A stretch of DNA of 64,000 bases from JAHEKD01 sp965215945 (GTDB taxonomy: Bacteria; Pseudomonadota; Gammaproteobacteria; Arenicellales; JAHEKD01), in NCBI GenBank assembly GCA_965215945.1, contig CBDCFC010000025.1, positions 1-64,000 of the forward strand. The letters run 5' to 3'. This document shows positions 17,965 to 27,486 of the stretch, in pieces. Position 1 is the stretch's first letter. The number at the start of each line of letters is the position of its first letter. The notes beneath the pieces are model-generated. The model saw only the letters and a program-made list of their open reading frames with translations, was not told the origin of the DNA and searched no databases. A program made the position numbers and the translations under genes.

Positions 17965-18042
17965 GTCATTCCCGTGCAGGCGGGAATCTCCTTGTGGATC
18001 CGAGGGTGTTTAAGGAGATCCCCGGATCAAGTCCGGGATGAC
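17965..18042. repeat. REP-like palindromic element inside the liv operon
   Basis: A 78-base element between the binding-protein gene and livH. It starts GTCATTCCCG and ends CGGGATGAC, with inner GGCGGGAATCTCC and GGAGATCCCCGG arms. It belongs to the same kind as the repeats at 6945-7107. In transporter operons such elements often lie just after the binding-protein gene and protect its mRNA; that role is known for malE-malF and is only inferred here. Confidence 0.75.
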
Positions 18043-18064
18043 GGATGCTCGATACGTCTCAATC

Positions 18065-19222
18065 CTACAGTGAACAATCCCCAGCGTAAGCATCTTGATG
18101 ATTTTCAAAGACTTTTGCTGACAGTTTGTTGGTGACCTTATCGCCATCTTTGACAACTTCACGTATATAAAGATCCTGAATCGGGTGGTGATTAGGGCCG
18201 AACTTGAAATTGCCACGCACAGAGATAAATTCGGCTTTTTCCAGTGCTGCAATAAATGCATCCTGGTCAGACATGTCACCACCTGTTGCCGACAATGCAC
18301 TGGCGATTAGATTGGCCGCATCATAACCCTGGCTGGCATAAAGCGTCGGCGTGCGTTCATATTTTGCCTTAAACGCCTCGACGAATTGCTTGTTTGCCTC
18401 ATTGTCCAAATCGTGTGACCATTGTGAACCATTCATCACACCGACCGCGGCATCACCGACAGCCCCCAGGATTCGTTCATCGAACGAAAAGGCTGGACCA
18501 AATAACGGAATCGATTCGTTCAAGCCAGCTTGAGCATATTGTTTAACAAAATTAATACCCATGCCACCCGGTAAAAAGAAGAAAACCGACTCGGGTTCGG
18601 CGGCACGCAAGGCCGCAAGTTCGGCTGAATAATCAGACTGGCCTAACTTCGTATAAACTTCACCGGCAATCTCGCCCTGATAAAAACGTTTGAATCCCGC
18701 CAATGCATCTTTGCCGGCCGGGTAGTTGGGGGCAAGAATATAAGCCGATTTATAGCCTGCATCATTGACATGCTTGCCGGTTGCTTCATGCAGGTTATCA
18801 TTCTGCCAGGCGACGTTGAAATAGTTTTTGTGGCATAACTCACCAGCCAGTTTTGAGGGGCCGGCATTGGGGCTGATATAGATTACGCCCTGATTAACCA
18901 TTTTAGGGACAACTGCCATGGCAACATTAGAGAACACCATACCGGTCATTAACTGAATCCCATCTTTTTTAACAAACTTATCAGCGATTTCTATGCCTTT
19001 TTCCGGTTTGCGCTCATCATCTTTAACAATGACATCAACATCAACGCCACCGAGTTGACCGCCATTTTGTTCAACGGGCAGCATAAAACCGTCACGTATA
19101 TCTTCTCCAAGATATCCGGCTTTAGTTGAAAGCGTTGTTAGAAAACCAATCTTTAATGGCTGTGCAAATGTACTCAACGAAATTAAAAACGCAAATATCG
19201 ATACGACTATTCTTGTAAACAT
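18065..19222 (-). CDS. ABC transporter substrate-binding protein, LivJ/LivK family
   Basis: A 385-residue periplasmic type I binding protein. It has a signal peptide with likely cleavage after STFA near residue 20 and then LKIGFLTTLSTKAGYLGED, typical of the Leu/Ile/Val/amide-binding fold. It delivers substrate to LivHMGF encoded downstream. Family members also bind aromatic acids, amides or urea, so the ligand cannot be fixed. A GGAGAA Shine-Dalgarno lies before the ATG. It is the first gene of the operon. Confidence 0.9.
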   Translation of the reverse strand: MFTRIVVSIFAFLISLSTFAQPLKIGFLTTLSTKAGYLGEDIRDGFMLPVEQNGGQLGGVDVDVIVKDDERKPEKGIEIADKFVKKDGIQLMTGMVFSNVAMAVVPKMVNQGVIYISPNAGPSKLAGELCHKNYFNVAWQNDNLHEATGKHVNDAGYKSAYILAPNYPAGKDALAGFKRFYQGEIAGEVYTKLGQSDYSAELAALRAAEPESVFFFLPGGMGINFVKQYAQAGLNESIPLFGPAFSFDERILGAVGDAAVGVMNGSQWSHDLDNEANKQFVEAFKAKYERTPTLYASQGYDAANLIASALSATGGDMSDQDAFIAALEKAEFISVRGNFKFGPNHHPIQDLYIREVVKDGDKVTNKLSAKVFENHQDAYAGDCSL

Positions 19223-19290
19223 ATTGTTTTCTCCTTTAAATCAGGCGCTTATCTTACATCATTGGCCATGCAAGGTCAGCAAAGCGGGGG

Positions 19291-20571
19291 CTAGTTCTTT
19301 ATTGCGGCACAAAGCGAATGATATAAATAAGTTAGATCATCCACACCAACAAACTCTCGGATTGAGTGCATGGCTAGTTGTGGTACGCCGATATCGATGG
19401 TTCGAACTCCAATTTTTGTTGCTGTTATTGGCCCTATGGTTGAGCCGCAACCCATATCACTACGTACCGAAATAGACTGCACAGGGATTTTGTTGGTTTC
19501 GCAAATATGTCTGAACCAACCAGCGGTTTCGCTGTTGGTGGCGTACCGTTGGTTAGCATTGACTTTGATGACAGGGCCCTGATTGATTAAAGGTTTGTGT
19601 TGTGGATCATGCTTGTCGGCAAAATTTGGGTGTACTGCATGGGCGTTATCCACAGAAATTAAAGTTGAATTGTGTATTAATCGCTGAGTGTTTTCTTCTG
19701 TTTGACCGATACGTTTTAATACGCTCTCCAGAAACGGACCGTTGGCGCCACAGGCAGAGCTGCTGCCGATTTCCTCATGATCGGTGCAAACCAGTAATGT
19801 GCCCTTGGTTTTAGGGTTTTTTTTCAATGCCTGCAGGCCGACGAAACAGCTCAAAAGATTATCGAGCCGGGCGCTGGCAATGAATTCATTGTTCAAACCG
19901 ATAATTGCCGGACTTTGGGTGTCATAATAATAAAGCTCAAAATCTAAAAGTTTGTTAATGTCTGTAACCAGTTTTTGTTTTTTCAATAACCGCTTAAACA
20001 AACTCCTAAAATCAATGTCTTTACCCTTGGTTTGGAACCAGATCGGAGGCAAATGTAATTGCGCGTTTATACTGCGCGATTTGTTAGCTTCACGATCAAG
20101 ATGAATGGCTAACGACGGAATAGTAGCAATTGCATCCTGCAAATCAATCAATGCATTTTTTATATTCTTTTTATTATCGCTATAGGTGATGCGGCCGGCG
20201 ATAGAAAGATCGCGATCAAACCAGGGGTTTAATAGAGCACCACCATAGACTTCGACTCCGGTTTGAAAATAATCTTCACTGCTCTTCCCTGGTAACGGTT
20301 TGAGCTTCAGGCAGGGGCTGTCCGTATGCGCCCCGATCATTGTGAAACCTTTTTCAACCACTGAGCTCGTTGGCAGTTGAAAAGCAATAATGGAAGAATC
20401 ATTACGGCTGATCCAGTATTTTTTACCTGCTTGTAGCATCCATAAATCGGCTTCATCAAGTTGACTGTAACCAGCCTGATTCAATTCTTCGGCAATCGAT
20501 GCCGTTGCATGAAACGGTGTGGGGGAGGCTTGAATGAAATTTAAAAGTTGGTTTGGATCGATTTTGCGCAT
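19291..20571 (-). CDS. apeB: M18-family aminopeptidase (aspartyl aminopeptidase type)
   Basis: A 426-residue dinuclear-zinc aminopeptidase that removes acidic N-terminal residues from peptides in the cytosol. The zinc and catalytic motifs are visible: GAHTDSPCLKLKP, VCTDHEEIGSSSACGANGPF, SVDNAHAVHPNF, RSDMGCGSTIGP and the C-terminal GVPQLAMHSIREF. The length matches the family. It is divergent from the racemase gene with about 60 bases between them. Together with the neighbouring amino-acid transporter it fits peptide and amino-acid scavenging. Confidence 0.94.
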   Translation of the reverse strand: MRKIDPNQLLNFIQASPTPFHATASIAEELNQAGYSQLDEADLWMLQAGKKYWISRNDSSIIAFQLPTSSVVEKGFTMIGAHTDSPCLKLKPLPGKSSEDYFQTGVEVYGGALLNPWFDRDLSIAGRITYSDNKKNIKNALIDLQDAIATIPSLAIHLDREANKSRSINAQLHLPPIWFQTKGKDIDFRSLFKRLLKKQKLVTDINKLLDFELYYYDTQSPAIIGLNNEFIASARLDNLLSCFVGLQALKKNPKTKGTLLVCTDHEEIGSSSACGANGPFLESVLKRIGQTEENTQRLIHNSTLISVDNAHAVHPNFADKHDPQHKPLINQGPVIKVNANQRYATNSETAGWFRHICETNKIPVQSISVRSDMGCGSTIGPITATKIGVRTIDIGVPQLAMHSIREFVGVDDLTYLYHSLCAAIKN

Positions 20572-20632
20572 ATTGGGTTATGTGTTTTATGATATGTGAT
20601 TAAATCATATTTTTCACAAATTGGGTTAAGGC

Positions 20633-21328
20633 TTGAAAACAATTGGCGTCTTAGGCGGGATGAGCTGGGAATCAACCAGCGTTTATTACCGTTTACTGAA
20701 TCAAGGTGTTCGGAAAAGACTCGGTGGATTGCATTCGGCTAAAATTTTGTTACACAGTGTTGAATTTAATGAAATTGCTGAATTACAACACCAAGGTGAT
20801 TGGGATACAGCTGGAAAACTGTTGAATCAAGCGGCTAAAGGCTTGCAGCTGGCAGGAGCGCAGGGTTTGTTGATCGCAACAAATACTATGCATAAACTGG
20901 CTGAACAAGTCATTAGTGGTCTGTCGATTCCATTGCTACACATCGCCGACTCAACTGGAAAAGCCGTCAGCAGGGCGGGGTACCAAAAAGTTGGATTGTT
21001 AGCGACTGCGTTTACCATGGAGCAGGAATTTTATAAAGGTCATATTCAGCACCATTACAATATTGATGTCATCGTTCCAGATAAATCCGAGCGTGTCGTT
21101 GTACATGAAATTATTTATCATGAACTTTGCCAGGGCGAGGTCAAAGAGTCCTCGCGTCGAGCTTATGTTGAAATCATCAATTCGTTAAAAGAAAGAGGTG
21201 TACAAGCTGTTATCCTTGGCTGTACAGAGATTGATTTGCTGATCAGTGAAGAAGATACTGATATGCCCTTGTTTGATAGTACGGCTTTACATGTTGAAGA
21301 TGCGGTTGAGTGGATGCTAAGTGACTGA
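20633..21328 (+). CDS. Aspartate/glutamate racemase-family protein (YgeA-like)
   Basis: A 231-residue member of the Asp/Glu racemase superfamily. It opens with IGVLGGMSWESTSVYYRLLN, has IATNTMHKLAEQ in the first active-site position and LGCTEIDLL in the second. The first catalytic position is therefore threonine and the second cysteine, as I recall for E. coli YgeA, a broad-specificity amino-acid racemase. It starts with TTG at 20633; no upstream ATG is in frame. It is the only intact gene on the plus strand between apeB and the small membrane protein. Confidence 0.85.
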   Translation: MKTIGVLGGMSWESTSVYYRLLNQGVRKRLGGLHSAKILLHSVEFNEIAELQHQGDWDTAGKLLNQAAKGLQLAGAQGLLIATNTMHKLAEQVISGLSIPLLHIADSTGKAVSRAGYQKVGLLATAFTMEQEFYKGHIQHHYNIDVIVPDKSERVVVHEIIYHELCQGEVKESSRRAYVEIINSLKERGVQAVILGCTEIDLLISEEDTDMPLFDSTALHVEDAVEWMLSD

Positions 21329-21673
21329 ATTCCCCGAAAAATCGGCGATACACTTTATCGCCCGTTTCAGCGTTCATTCTGAATAAGATAGTGCTAACTG
21401 AGAGAATTAACGAATTAGAAATGCCAGTGGCACTTATTTGAAAATGACTGCATCACGATCTAAGAGCCTGATTCAAGCGCACGCCGTAACGGGCCTGTCG
21501 GAAATCATCAATCTGTCAGGTCTGTGTTTTGTTAATAAAAAGATCTTTGAGCCCCTACATCGCTCGATGAAGATCAGAGCTGGAATAGCAAAAAATTCTA
21601 AAAATGCCTGTTTCGGATCGTTTGTTTTCGGCTTAAGCTGCATGTTGATGGGACACAAGAGTAAGAAATTCCA
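21329..21673 (+). other. Intergenic stretch with one doubtful small frame
   Basis: About 345 bases without a recognisable gene. A 79-codon frame at 21438-21677 ends in an ATGA overlap with the next gene, which could mean translational coupling. Its sequence has no family features, and an opposite-strand frame of similar quality exists, so I do not call it a gene. A small palindrome (TGCCAGTGGCAC) is at about 21422-21433. No promoter stands out. Confidence 0.3.
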
Positions 21674-21859
21674 ATGACTGAAAATATTGGCCGACTTGAG
21701 CGAACCATACGCATGCTAATCAGCGCCATGCTACTCATCTATGGATTCATAGCTACCAATTATATTATTTTAGCGATTGGATTCATTCTGCTTGCCTCTG
21801 CCTTATTAAGTTGGTGTCCAATTTACCGGCTGCTAAAAATAAAGCGATCCTCTGATTAG
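21674..21859 (+). CDS. Small DUF2892-family inner-membrane protein
   Basis: A 61-residue protein with the DUF2892 pattern: the amphipathic start NIGRLERTIRMLI, two hydrophobic helices with a short turn, and the closing CPIYRLLKI. Such proteins are often fused to or encoded near rhodanese domains (YgaP), but none is nearby. The function is unknown. No strong Shine-Dalgarno is visible; translation may couple to whatever precedes it. The yebC gene follows after 69 bases. Confidence 0.75.
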   Translation: MTENIGRLERTIRMLISAMLLIYGFIATNYIILAIGFILLASALLSWCPIYRLLKIKRSSD

Positions 21860-21928
21860 CAGACGCAATGAAACAATTGATAAAAATGATAAAATCTAAG
21901 CATAAATAACGGTATAACTGGAGTATGA

Positions 21929-22669
21929 ATGGCAGGTCACAGTAAATGGGCCAATATTAAGTTTCGCAAAGCAGCACAGGATGCCAAACGAGGTAAGCTA
22001 TTTACCAAATTAATTCGCGAAATTACGGTTTCGGCTCGTCAGGGCGGTGGTGATGCTGATGCAAACCCGCGCTTACGTGCCGCTATCGACAAGGCATTGT
22101 CGAATAATATGACTCGTGACACTATAGAGCGGGCAATTATGAGGGGGACAGGTGAAGGAGACGGTGTCGACATTGAAGAAATTCGTTATGAAGGTTACGC
22201 CCCGGCTGGCGTAGCAATTCTGGTTGAATGCGCGACCGACAATCGTAACCGCACTGTTAGTGAAGTTAGACATGCTTTCAGTAAATTTGGTGGTAATCTC
22301 GGTACAGACGGCTCAGTAGCGTATTTATTCAGCAAAGTGGGCACCATTGTGTTTGAGCCGGGTGCCGATGAAGAAAAAGTGATGGATGTGGCGATTGAAT
22401 CGGGAGCAGACGATGTGTTAACTGATGAAGATGGTAGTATTGAAGTGTTAACCCAACCCGATGTCTTTTCCGATGTAAATCAGGCCATAAAAGAAGCCGG
22501 CCTTGTAGCAATAGATGCAGATATTGTCCAGCGGCCCTCGACAGAAGTCGAATTAAGTAAAGATGAAGCCGAAAAAGTCATGAAATTGATCGATGCACTT
22601 GAAGATTTAGACGATGTTCAAGACGTGTTTAGCAATGCCAGTTTCCCTGACGACATGGATGCCGCTTGA
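21929..22669 (+). CDS. yebC: YebC/PmpR-family DNA-binding regulatory protein
   Basis: The 246-residue YebC family protein, implicated in transcription regulation and, in some species, in translation of difficult motifs. The family start MAGHSKWANIKFRK is intact, followed by NPRLRAAIDKALSNNMTRD, IMRGTGEG and EGYAPAGVAILVE. It heads the yebC-ruvC-ruvA-ruvB run that is conserved in gammaproteobacteria. Its TGA overlaps the TTG start of ruvC. A TGGAG site precedes the ATG. Confidence 0.96.
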   Translation: MAGHSKWANIKFRKAAQDAKRGKLFTKLIREITVSARQGGGDADANPRLRAAIDKALSNNMTRDTIERAIMRGTGEGDGVDIEEIRYEGYAPAGVAILVECATDNRNRTVSEVRHAFSKFGGNLGTDGSVAYLFSKVGTIVFEPGADEEKVMDVAIESGADDVLTDEDGSIEVLTQPDVFSDVNQAIKEAGLVAIDADIVQRPSTEVELSKDEAEKVMKLIDALEDLDDVQDVFSNASFPDDMDAA

Positions 22670-23178
22670 GTTCAGCATCAAGAATCCTCGGCATTGACCC
22701 GGGATCTCGTCATACCGGCTATGGTTTGGTTGAAAAAGCGGGCCGTGAATTAAGAATGATAGAAGGCGGTTATATCTCCTTAGGCGATAAGCCGCTACCT
22801 CAGCGATTGGGTAGAATCTTTACTGAAATCACCACCATGATTCGGGAATTTGATCCCGATGTCATGTGTGTGGAGCAGGTCTTTGTCTCGAATAATGCGA
22901 AATCGGCATTAACACTTGGGCAAGCTCGTGGGGCAGCCGTGTGCGCGGGGGTGAGTAGTCATTTGCCCGTATTTGAGTATTCGGCCAAGCAAATAAAGCA
23001 AGCCGTTGTCGGCAAAGGAGCGGCTAAAAAAGAGCAAGTTCAATTCATGGTGCGTCTATTACTAAAGCTTGAGGAAAATCCGCAAGCCGATATGGCTGAT
23101 GCATTGGCTTGCGCGATTTGCCATCTGCATACCCAACAGGTAGAGTCGCAGTTTGATTCCAAAGCAGCTTTAAAATGA
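22666..23178 (+). CDS. ruvC: Holliday junction endonuclease RuvC
   Basis: The 170-residue resolvase that cuts four-way junctions with RuvAB. The acidic catalytic residues are visible in ILGIDPGSRHTGYG (first Asp), VCVEQVFVSNN (Glu) and MADALACAICH (C-terminal Asp pair). The start is a TTG at 22666 overlapping the yebC stop (TTGA), which implies coupled translation; no nearby ATG fits the family N-terminus. The stop overlaps the ruvA ATG by four bases. Confidence 0.95.
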   Translation: MSSASRILGIDPGSRHTGYGLVEKAGRELRMIEGGYISLGDKPLPQRLGRIFTEITTMIREFDPDVMCVEQVFVSNNAKSALTLGQARGAAVCAGVSSHLPVFEYSAKQIKQAVVGKGAAKKEQVQFMVRLLLKLEENPQADMADALACAICHLHTQQVESQFDSKAALK

Positions 23179-23780
23179 TTGGCTTTTTAAGGGGTAAAAT
23201 TCTACGTAAACAACCGCCTTGGTTATTGTTGGATATAGCTGGTGTTGGTTACGAAATTGAAGCGCCGATGACTACCTTTTATGACTTGCCGGAATTAGGT
23301 GAAAACGTTGAATTGCATGCCCATTTGGTTGTCCGTGAAGATGCACAGCTTTTATATGGGTTCAGCCGCATTAATCAACGTGAATTATTTCGAAGTCTGC
23401 TCAAAATCAACGGCGTGGGTCCACGTGTGGCGTTGGCAATTTTATCAACCATGAATACTGAGGAATTTCAGGCCTGTGTGATGGCGGAGGATGCGGTGCA
23501 ATTGACTCGAGTTCCTGGCATTGGCCGTAAAACCGCAGAGCGCCTGCTGGTCGAAATGCGGGATAAGGTAGATCATTTGTTTGATTCGACCGGTGGTTCA
23601 ACCTCTGCAGCGGGAATAACTGAAAGTCCCGAAACAGATCCAGCTACCGACGCAATTAGTGCTTTAATCGCTTTGGGTTATAAGCCTGCTGATGCCAGCA
23701 AACATATACGGCAACTTGAAAGTGGCTTAAGCAGTGAAGAATTGATCCGTCGGGCCTTGAGGAATATGGCAAAGAACTAA
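23175..23780 (+). CDS. ruvA: Holliday junction branch-migration protein RuvA
   Basis: The 201-residue junction-binding subunit. The N-terminal OB fold starts MIGFLRGKIL; helix-hairpin-helix motifs appear as LLKINGVGPRVALAIL and RVPGIGRKTAERLLVEM; the C-terminal domain III (ISALIALGYKPADASKHIR) contacts RuvB. Its ATG overlaps the ruvC stop by four bases and ruvB follows after 13 bases, so all three are one operon. Confidence 0.96.
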   Translation: MIGFLRGKILRKQPPWLLLDIAGVGYEIEAPMTTFYDLPELGENVELHAHLVVREDAQLLYGFSRINQRELFRSLLKINGVGPRVALAILSTMNTEEFQACVMAEDAVQLTRVPGIGRKTAERLLVEMRDKVDHLFDSTGGSTSAAGITESPETDPATDAISALIALGYKPADASKHIRQLESGLSSEELIRRALRNMAKN

Positions 23781-23793
23781 TAACTAATTAATA

Positions 23794-24832
23794 ATGACAG
23801 AAGACAGAATCATATCGGCACTGGACAGCGAAGATCCACAGGAGCAGGCGATTGAGCGTAGTTTAAGGCCCATCAATTTAAGTGATTTCCGTGGCCAGCC
23901 CAAAGCCCGTGACCAATTGGAAATATTCATCCAGGCGGCTAATCAGCGTAAAGAGGCCCTGGATCATGTATTGGTATTCGGTCCTCCCGGGCTAGGCAAA
24001 ACAACATTAGCTCATATCATAGCCAATGAACTGGGTTCTCATTTACGCCAGACTTCCGGCCCGGTACTGGAAAAAGCCGGTGATCTGGCCGCGATGTTGA
24101 CCTCGCTGGAGCCGCATGACGTTTTGTTTGTTGATGAAATCCATCGCCTAAGCCCGGTGGTTGAAGAAATCATGTACCCGGCGTTAGAAGACAAGCAGCT
24201 GGATATCCATATTGGTGAAGGCCCGGCCGCCAGAACCATGCAGATTCCCCTGCCGCCGGTTTACTCTGGTTGGTGCGACGACCAGGGCAGGGCTTTTGAC
24301 CTCGCCACTACGTGATCGTTTTGGTATTGTCATGCGGCTTGAATTTTATAATGTTGAGGATTTAGCCCGAATCGTCAAGCGTTCGGCTGATATTTTAGGC
24401 ATTTCAGCTGATGAACAAGGCGTTATGTCTATCGCCAGGCGCTCCCGTGGCACACCGAGAATTGCGAACCGATTATTACGCCGGGTCAGGGATTATGCTC
24501 AAGTCAAAGGCGATAGCACTATCAATCAGCAGATAGCTTCTTTAGCATTGGACATGCTAGAAGTCGACGAGTATGGTCTGGATACGCTGGATAGAAATTT
24601 ATTATTGGCCATTATGCAAAAGTTCGATGGTGGCCCGGTGGGAATTGACAGTTTGGCTGCTGCAATCGGTGAAGAGAGGGGCACCATTGAGGATGTGGTT
24701 GAACCTTTTTTGATTCAACAGGGGTTTTTAATGCGTACACCACGTGGCAGGGTGGCGACTCGAAATGCCTGGCAGCATCTGGGTCTGGAAATACCCGCTC
24801 ATTTAACCAAGAACCAGCAGGAACTGCTGTAA
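23794..24832 (+). pseudogene. ruvB: Holliday junction helicase RuvB, split by one extra base
   Basis: The AAA+ motor of RuvABC. The first frame (to 24315) has LSDFRGQPKARDQL, Walker A GPPGLGKTT and Walker B VLFVDEIHRLSP, and reads IPLPPVYSGW where the family has LPPFTLIGATTRAG. The second frame continues with FTLVGATTRAG, the arginine finger in SPLRDRFGIV and the C-terminal winged helix. Removing one G of the GG at 24258-24259 joins them into a normal 345-residue protein. Because RuvB is widely conserved and all motifs are intact, I favour a sequencing insertion. Confidence 0.93.
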
Positions 24833-24912
24833 TTGTCATCCATAATCTATTTGATTAATTCATCGGGCTTTCAGTTGTGCGCTTTATCATTCGGCAAGCT
24901 GAGTGCTGATTA

Positions 24913-25320
24913 ATGATGGATAGATTTGAATATCAGATTCGAGTTTATTATGAAGATACAGATGCCCAGGGCGTGGTTTATTATGCAAATTATCTGAATT
25001 TTTTGGAACGAGCACGCAGCGAGTGGCTGAGAGAACACGGTTTACCTGTTGCGGAACTTGCAAATCAGCAAAACATTATTTTTGTAGTCAGACGGGTCGA
25101 AATCGATTATCTCTTACCGGCCAGATTAGATGATTTATTGACTGTATCGGTTGAATTGCTCAGCAGTTCCAAAGCCGGATTTATGCTGGAGCAACAAATC
25201 GTCAATGACAGTAAAATTTTATCTAAAGCAGTACTAAAAATGGCTTGTCTTGATGCAACAAAATTCAAACCTGTTAGAATCCCCGACAAAATTAACCGCT
25301 TGATTAATAAAGAGATGTAA
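24913..25320 (+). CDS. ybgC: Tol-Pal-associated acyl-CoA thioesterase YbgC
   Basis: A 135-residue hot-dog-fold thioesterase. The active-site signature YYEDTDAQGVVYYANYLNFLERARSEWL is visible in the first 35 residues, here split as DTDAQGVVYYANYL plus ERARSEWL. It is the first gene of the tol-pal operon, as in E. coli, and acts on acyl-CoA or acyl-ACP near the inner membrane. tolQ starts only eight bases after the stop. ATGs at 24913 and 24916 are both possible starts. Confidence 0.94.
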   Translation: MMDRFEYQIRVYYEDTDAQGVVYYANYLNFLERARSEWLREHGLPVAELANQQNIIFVVRRVEIDYLLPARLDDLLTVSVELLSSSKAGFMLEQQIVNDSKILSKAVLKMACLDATKFKPVRIPDKINRLINKEM

Positions 25321-25327
25321 AGAATAT

Positions 25328-26047
25328 ATGGAAAATATCGAAACGCTTCCAAGTAACAGCCTGAATGTCATTGAACTGATCGCACAAGCCAGTTTTCTGG
25401 TGCAAATGGTCATGCTTATATTGTTGTTAGCATCAGTGATCTCATGGGCGATTATTTTCAAAAAGTGGTTTCGTTTTCGGGAATTGGAAGCCGAAGCGGA
25501 TGAATTTGAAGATGAATTTTGGTCCGGTGGTGATTTGACGGGTTTATATCAGCACTGGACCACCAATGAGACACCAACGGGTATGGCCAGCTTGTTTGTC
25601 TCCGGTTATCGGGAGTACACGCGCCTGGCCGATAAAGACCTGAATCGGTCAGAATTAATCAGCGGTGTTCAACGTGCCATGCAAGTTTCCTTGTCACAAG
25701 AAGTGGAAGAAGCTGAATCGCAATTGCCTTTTTTGGCCACTGTCGGTTCCATCAGTCCCTATGTGGGTTTATTTGGTACGGTTTGGGGAATTATGAATGC
25801 GTTCCATGCGATCGGATTGGCGAAACAAGCTACCATCGCAACCGTGGCACCGGCAATTGCTGAAGCATTAATTGCTACCGCGATGGGCTTATTCGCGGCG
25901 ATTCCAGCGGTTATTGCCTATAACAATTTTTCCCATAAGGCAGATTCTTTGGTAACGCGTTATGAAATCTTCATGGATGAATTTCTAAGCATCGTCAATC
26001 GGCAGGTCAGACGAGAGCAATCTACCGAGCAAACCCAAACCGTGTAG
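25328..26047 (+). CDS. tolQ: Tol-Pal system protein TolQ
   Basis: The 239-residue MotA/ExbB-family inner-membrane protein that forms the proton channel with TolR. It has an N-terminal helix (LVQMVMLILLLASVISWAII), a cytoplasmic loop, and two further helices including the family stretch ATVGSISPYVGLFGTVWGIM and EALIATAMGLFAAIPAVIAY. It energises outer-membrane constriction at division. Short spacing on both sides shows operon membership. Confidence 0.96.
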   Translation: MENIETLPSNSLNVIELIAQASFLVQMVMLILLLASVISWAIIFKKWFRFRELEAEADEFEDEFWSGGDLTGLYQHWTTNETPTGMASLFVSGYREYTRLADKDLNRSELISGVQRAMQVSLSQEVEEAESQLPFLATVGSISPYVGLFGTVWGIMNAFHAIGLAKQATIATVAPAIAEALIATAMGLFAAIPAVIAYNNFSHKADSLVTRYEIFMDEFLSIVNRQVRREQSTEQTQTV

Positions 26048-26063
26048 CAGTGAGGATTAAACG

Positions 26064-26501
26064 ATGAATAGCAGCATTAGACGAAGCCATAGACGCAAGC
26101 CCATGAGCGAAATCAATGTAGTGCCTTATATTGACGTTATGTTGGTATTGTTGGTGATATTCATGACTACAGCGCCATTATTGACTGAAGGTGTCGATGT
26201 AGATCTGCCTCAGGCCAGCGCCAAAGTAGTGGAAGATGAGCAGAATATTGAGAAATTCATCGTTTCCGTTGATGCACAAGGTCAATTATTTGCCAACGAA
26301 GATGAAACGCCGTCCGATCCCAACCAGATTCGGGCAAAAGCAGCAGCGGTACTGAAATACCAGCCCAAGACACCTTTTTATGTTAAAGGTGATGCCTCTG
26401 TTTCCTACGAAAAAGTTGTTCAGGCAATGGTGATGTTACAGGCAGCCGGAGTTCCAAGTGTTGGTTTAGTCACACAACCTGCTCAAGAAGAAGGGTCATA
26501 G
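26064..26501 (+). CDS. tolR: Tol-Pal system protein TolR
   Basis: The 145-residue ExbD/TolR protein. The single helix near residues 18-40 carries the proton-path aspartate in INVVPYIDVMLVLLVIFM, followed by a periplasmic domain with VDLPQASAKV and FYVKGDASVSYEKVVQAM. It works with TolQ and TolA. It lies 16 bases after tolQ and one base before the TTG of tolA. Confidence 0.96.
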   Translation: MNSSIRRSHRRKPMSEINVVPYIDVMLVLLVIFMTTAPLLTEGVDVDLPQASAKVVEDEQNIEKFIVSVDAQGQLFANEDETPSDPNQIRAKAAAVLKYQPKTPFYVKGDASVSYEKVVQAMVMLQAAGVPSVGLVTQPAQEEGS

Positions 26502-26502
26502 T

Positions 26503-27477
26503 TTGAATCAATCGGATCGCCAAACCCATTCGACCTATAACAAGTTCGCACTGAATTTTAAGTCGTACAGTCTGGCGATTATTGTCCATTTGATTTTGTT
26601 TGGCGTTATCATGTTTAATCTGTTTTGGAATCCGAGTAAAAAAATCAAGGTGGGCGGTGCTGATGTCCAGCCAATTCAGGCACAGGTTATTGATGAAAAT
26701 TTGCTGACCCAGGAATTGGACAAACTTAAAAAGGAGGAAGAATTAAAAAAGCAAGAAGAACTGGAAAAACAGCAAAAGTTAGAAGAACTTGAGCAACAGG
26801 CGTTATTGAAAGAAGAGGAAATTAAAAAACTTGAAGAAGAAAAAAAGATCAAGGAAGAACAAGCCAAGCTGGAACAAAAAAAGGCTGAAGAACTTGCCAA
26901 ACAACGTGAGTTAGAGGAAGAAAAAGCCCAGCAAGCCGAGAAAAAGCGCCTGGCTGAGGAAGCCAGATTAAAAGAATTAGCATTAGAGAAGGAAAAAGAA
27001 GAGGAGGAAAAGAAGAAAAAGGAGGAATTGGCTAAAAAGAAGAAAACTGAAGAAGCGGAGAAAAAGAAAAAAGAAGAAATAGCCAAGAAAAAGCGCGAAG
27101 AAGAAAAGCGTAAAAAAGAGCAAGCAGAGAAAAAGCGTAAACAAGATGAACTGGAAGCCAAATTGGCTGAGGAACAGGCTAGAAGTGAAGCAGCGGCCTT
27201 GTTTTCCCCATACACAGGCCAAATAAAGGCTAAAGTTACAAATAGCTGGATTCGGCCAGTTACCATGAGACCTGGGGCGAGCGCCAAAGTGGTAGTGCGT
27301 GTGAGCCCGCAAGGTGATGTGCTAAGTGCTAGAATACAACAGGGTAGTGGTGATCAGATCTTTGACCGATCGGTAGTCAATGCTGTTTATAAAGCATCAC
27401 CTCTGCCAATACCTAATAATCCTAGACTGTATCCATATTATCGAGATTTTATATTTAACTTTAATCCCTCAGGATAG
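26503..27477 (+). CDS. tolA: Tol-Pal system protein TolA
   Basis: A 324-residue inner-membrane-anchored protein that spans the periplasm. A helix is at about residues 23-42; a very long Lys/Glu/Ala-rich coiled coil fills residues 60-225 with many EEKKKKEE-type repeats; the C-terminal domain (FSPYTGQIKAKVTNSWIRP to YRDFIFNFNPSG) contacts TolB/Pal. The start is TTG at 26503, eight bases after AAGGG; no ATG fits. The coiled coil makes the opposite strand appear open, which is only a composition effect. Confidence 0.95.
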   Translation: MNQSDRQTHSTYNKFALNFKSYSLAIIVHLILFGVIMFNLFWNPSKKIKVGGADVQPIQAQVIDENLLTQELDKLKKEEELKKQEELEKQQKLEELEQQALLKEEEIKKLEEEKKIKEEQAKLEQKKAEELAKQRELEEEKAQQAEKKRLAEEARLKELALEKEKEEEEKKKKEELAKKKKTEEAEKKKKEEIAKKKREEEKRKKEQAEKKRKQDELEAKLAEEQARSEAAALFSPYTGQIKAKVTNSWIRPVTMRPGASAKVVVRVSPQGDVLSARIQQGSGDQIFDRSVVNAVYKASPLPIPNNPRLYPYYRDFIFNFNPSG

Positions 27478-27486
27478 AAAAACATT

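Noticed and set aside
26676..27287. 203-codon minus-strand Ser/Phe-rich frame
   Set aside because: It is the shadow of the Lys/Glu-rich tolA coiled coil.
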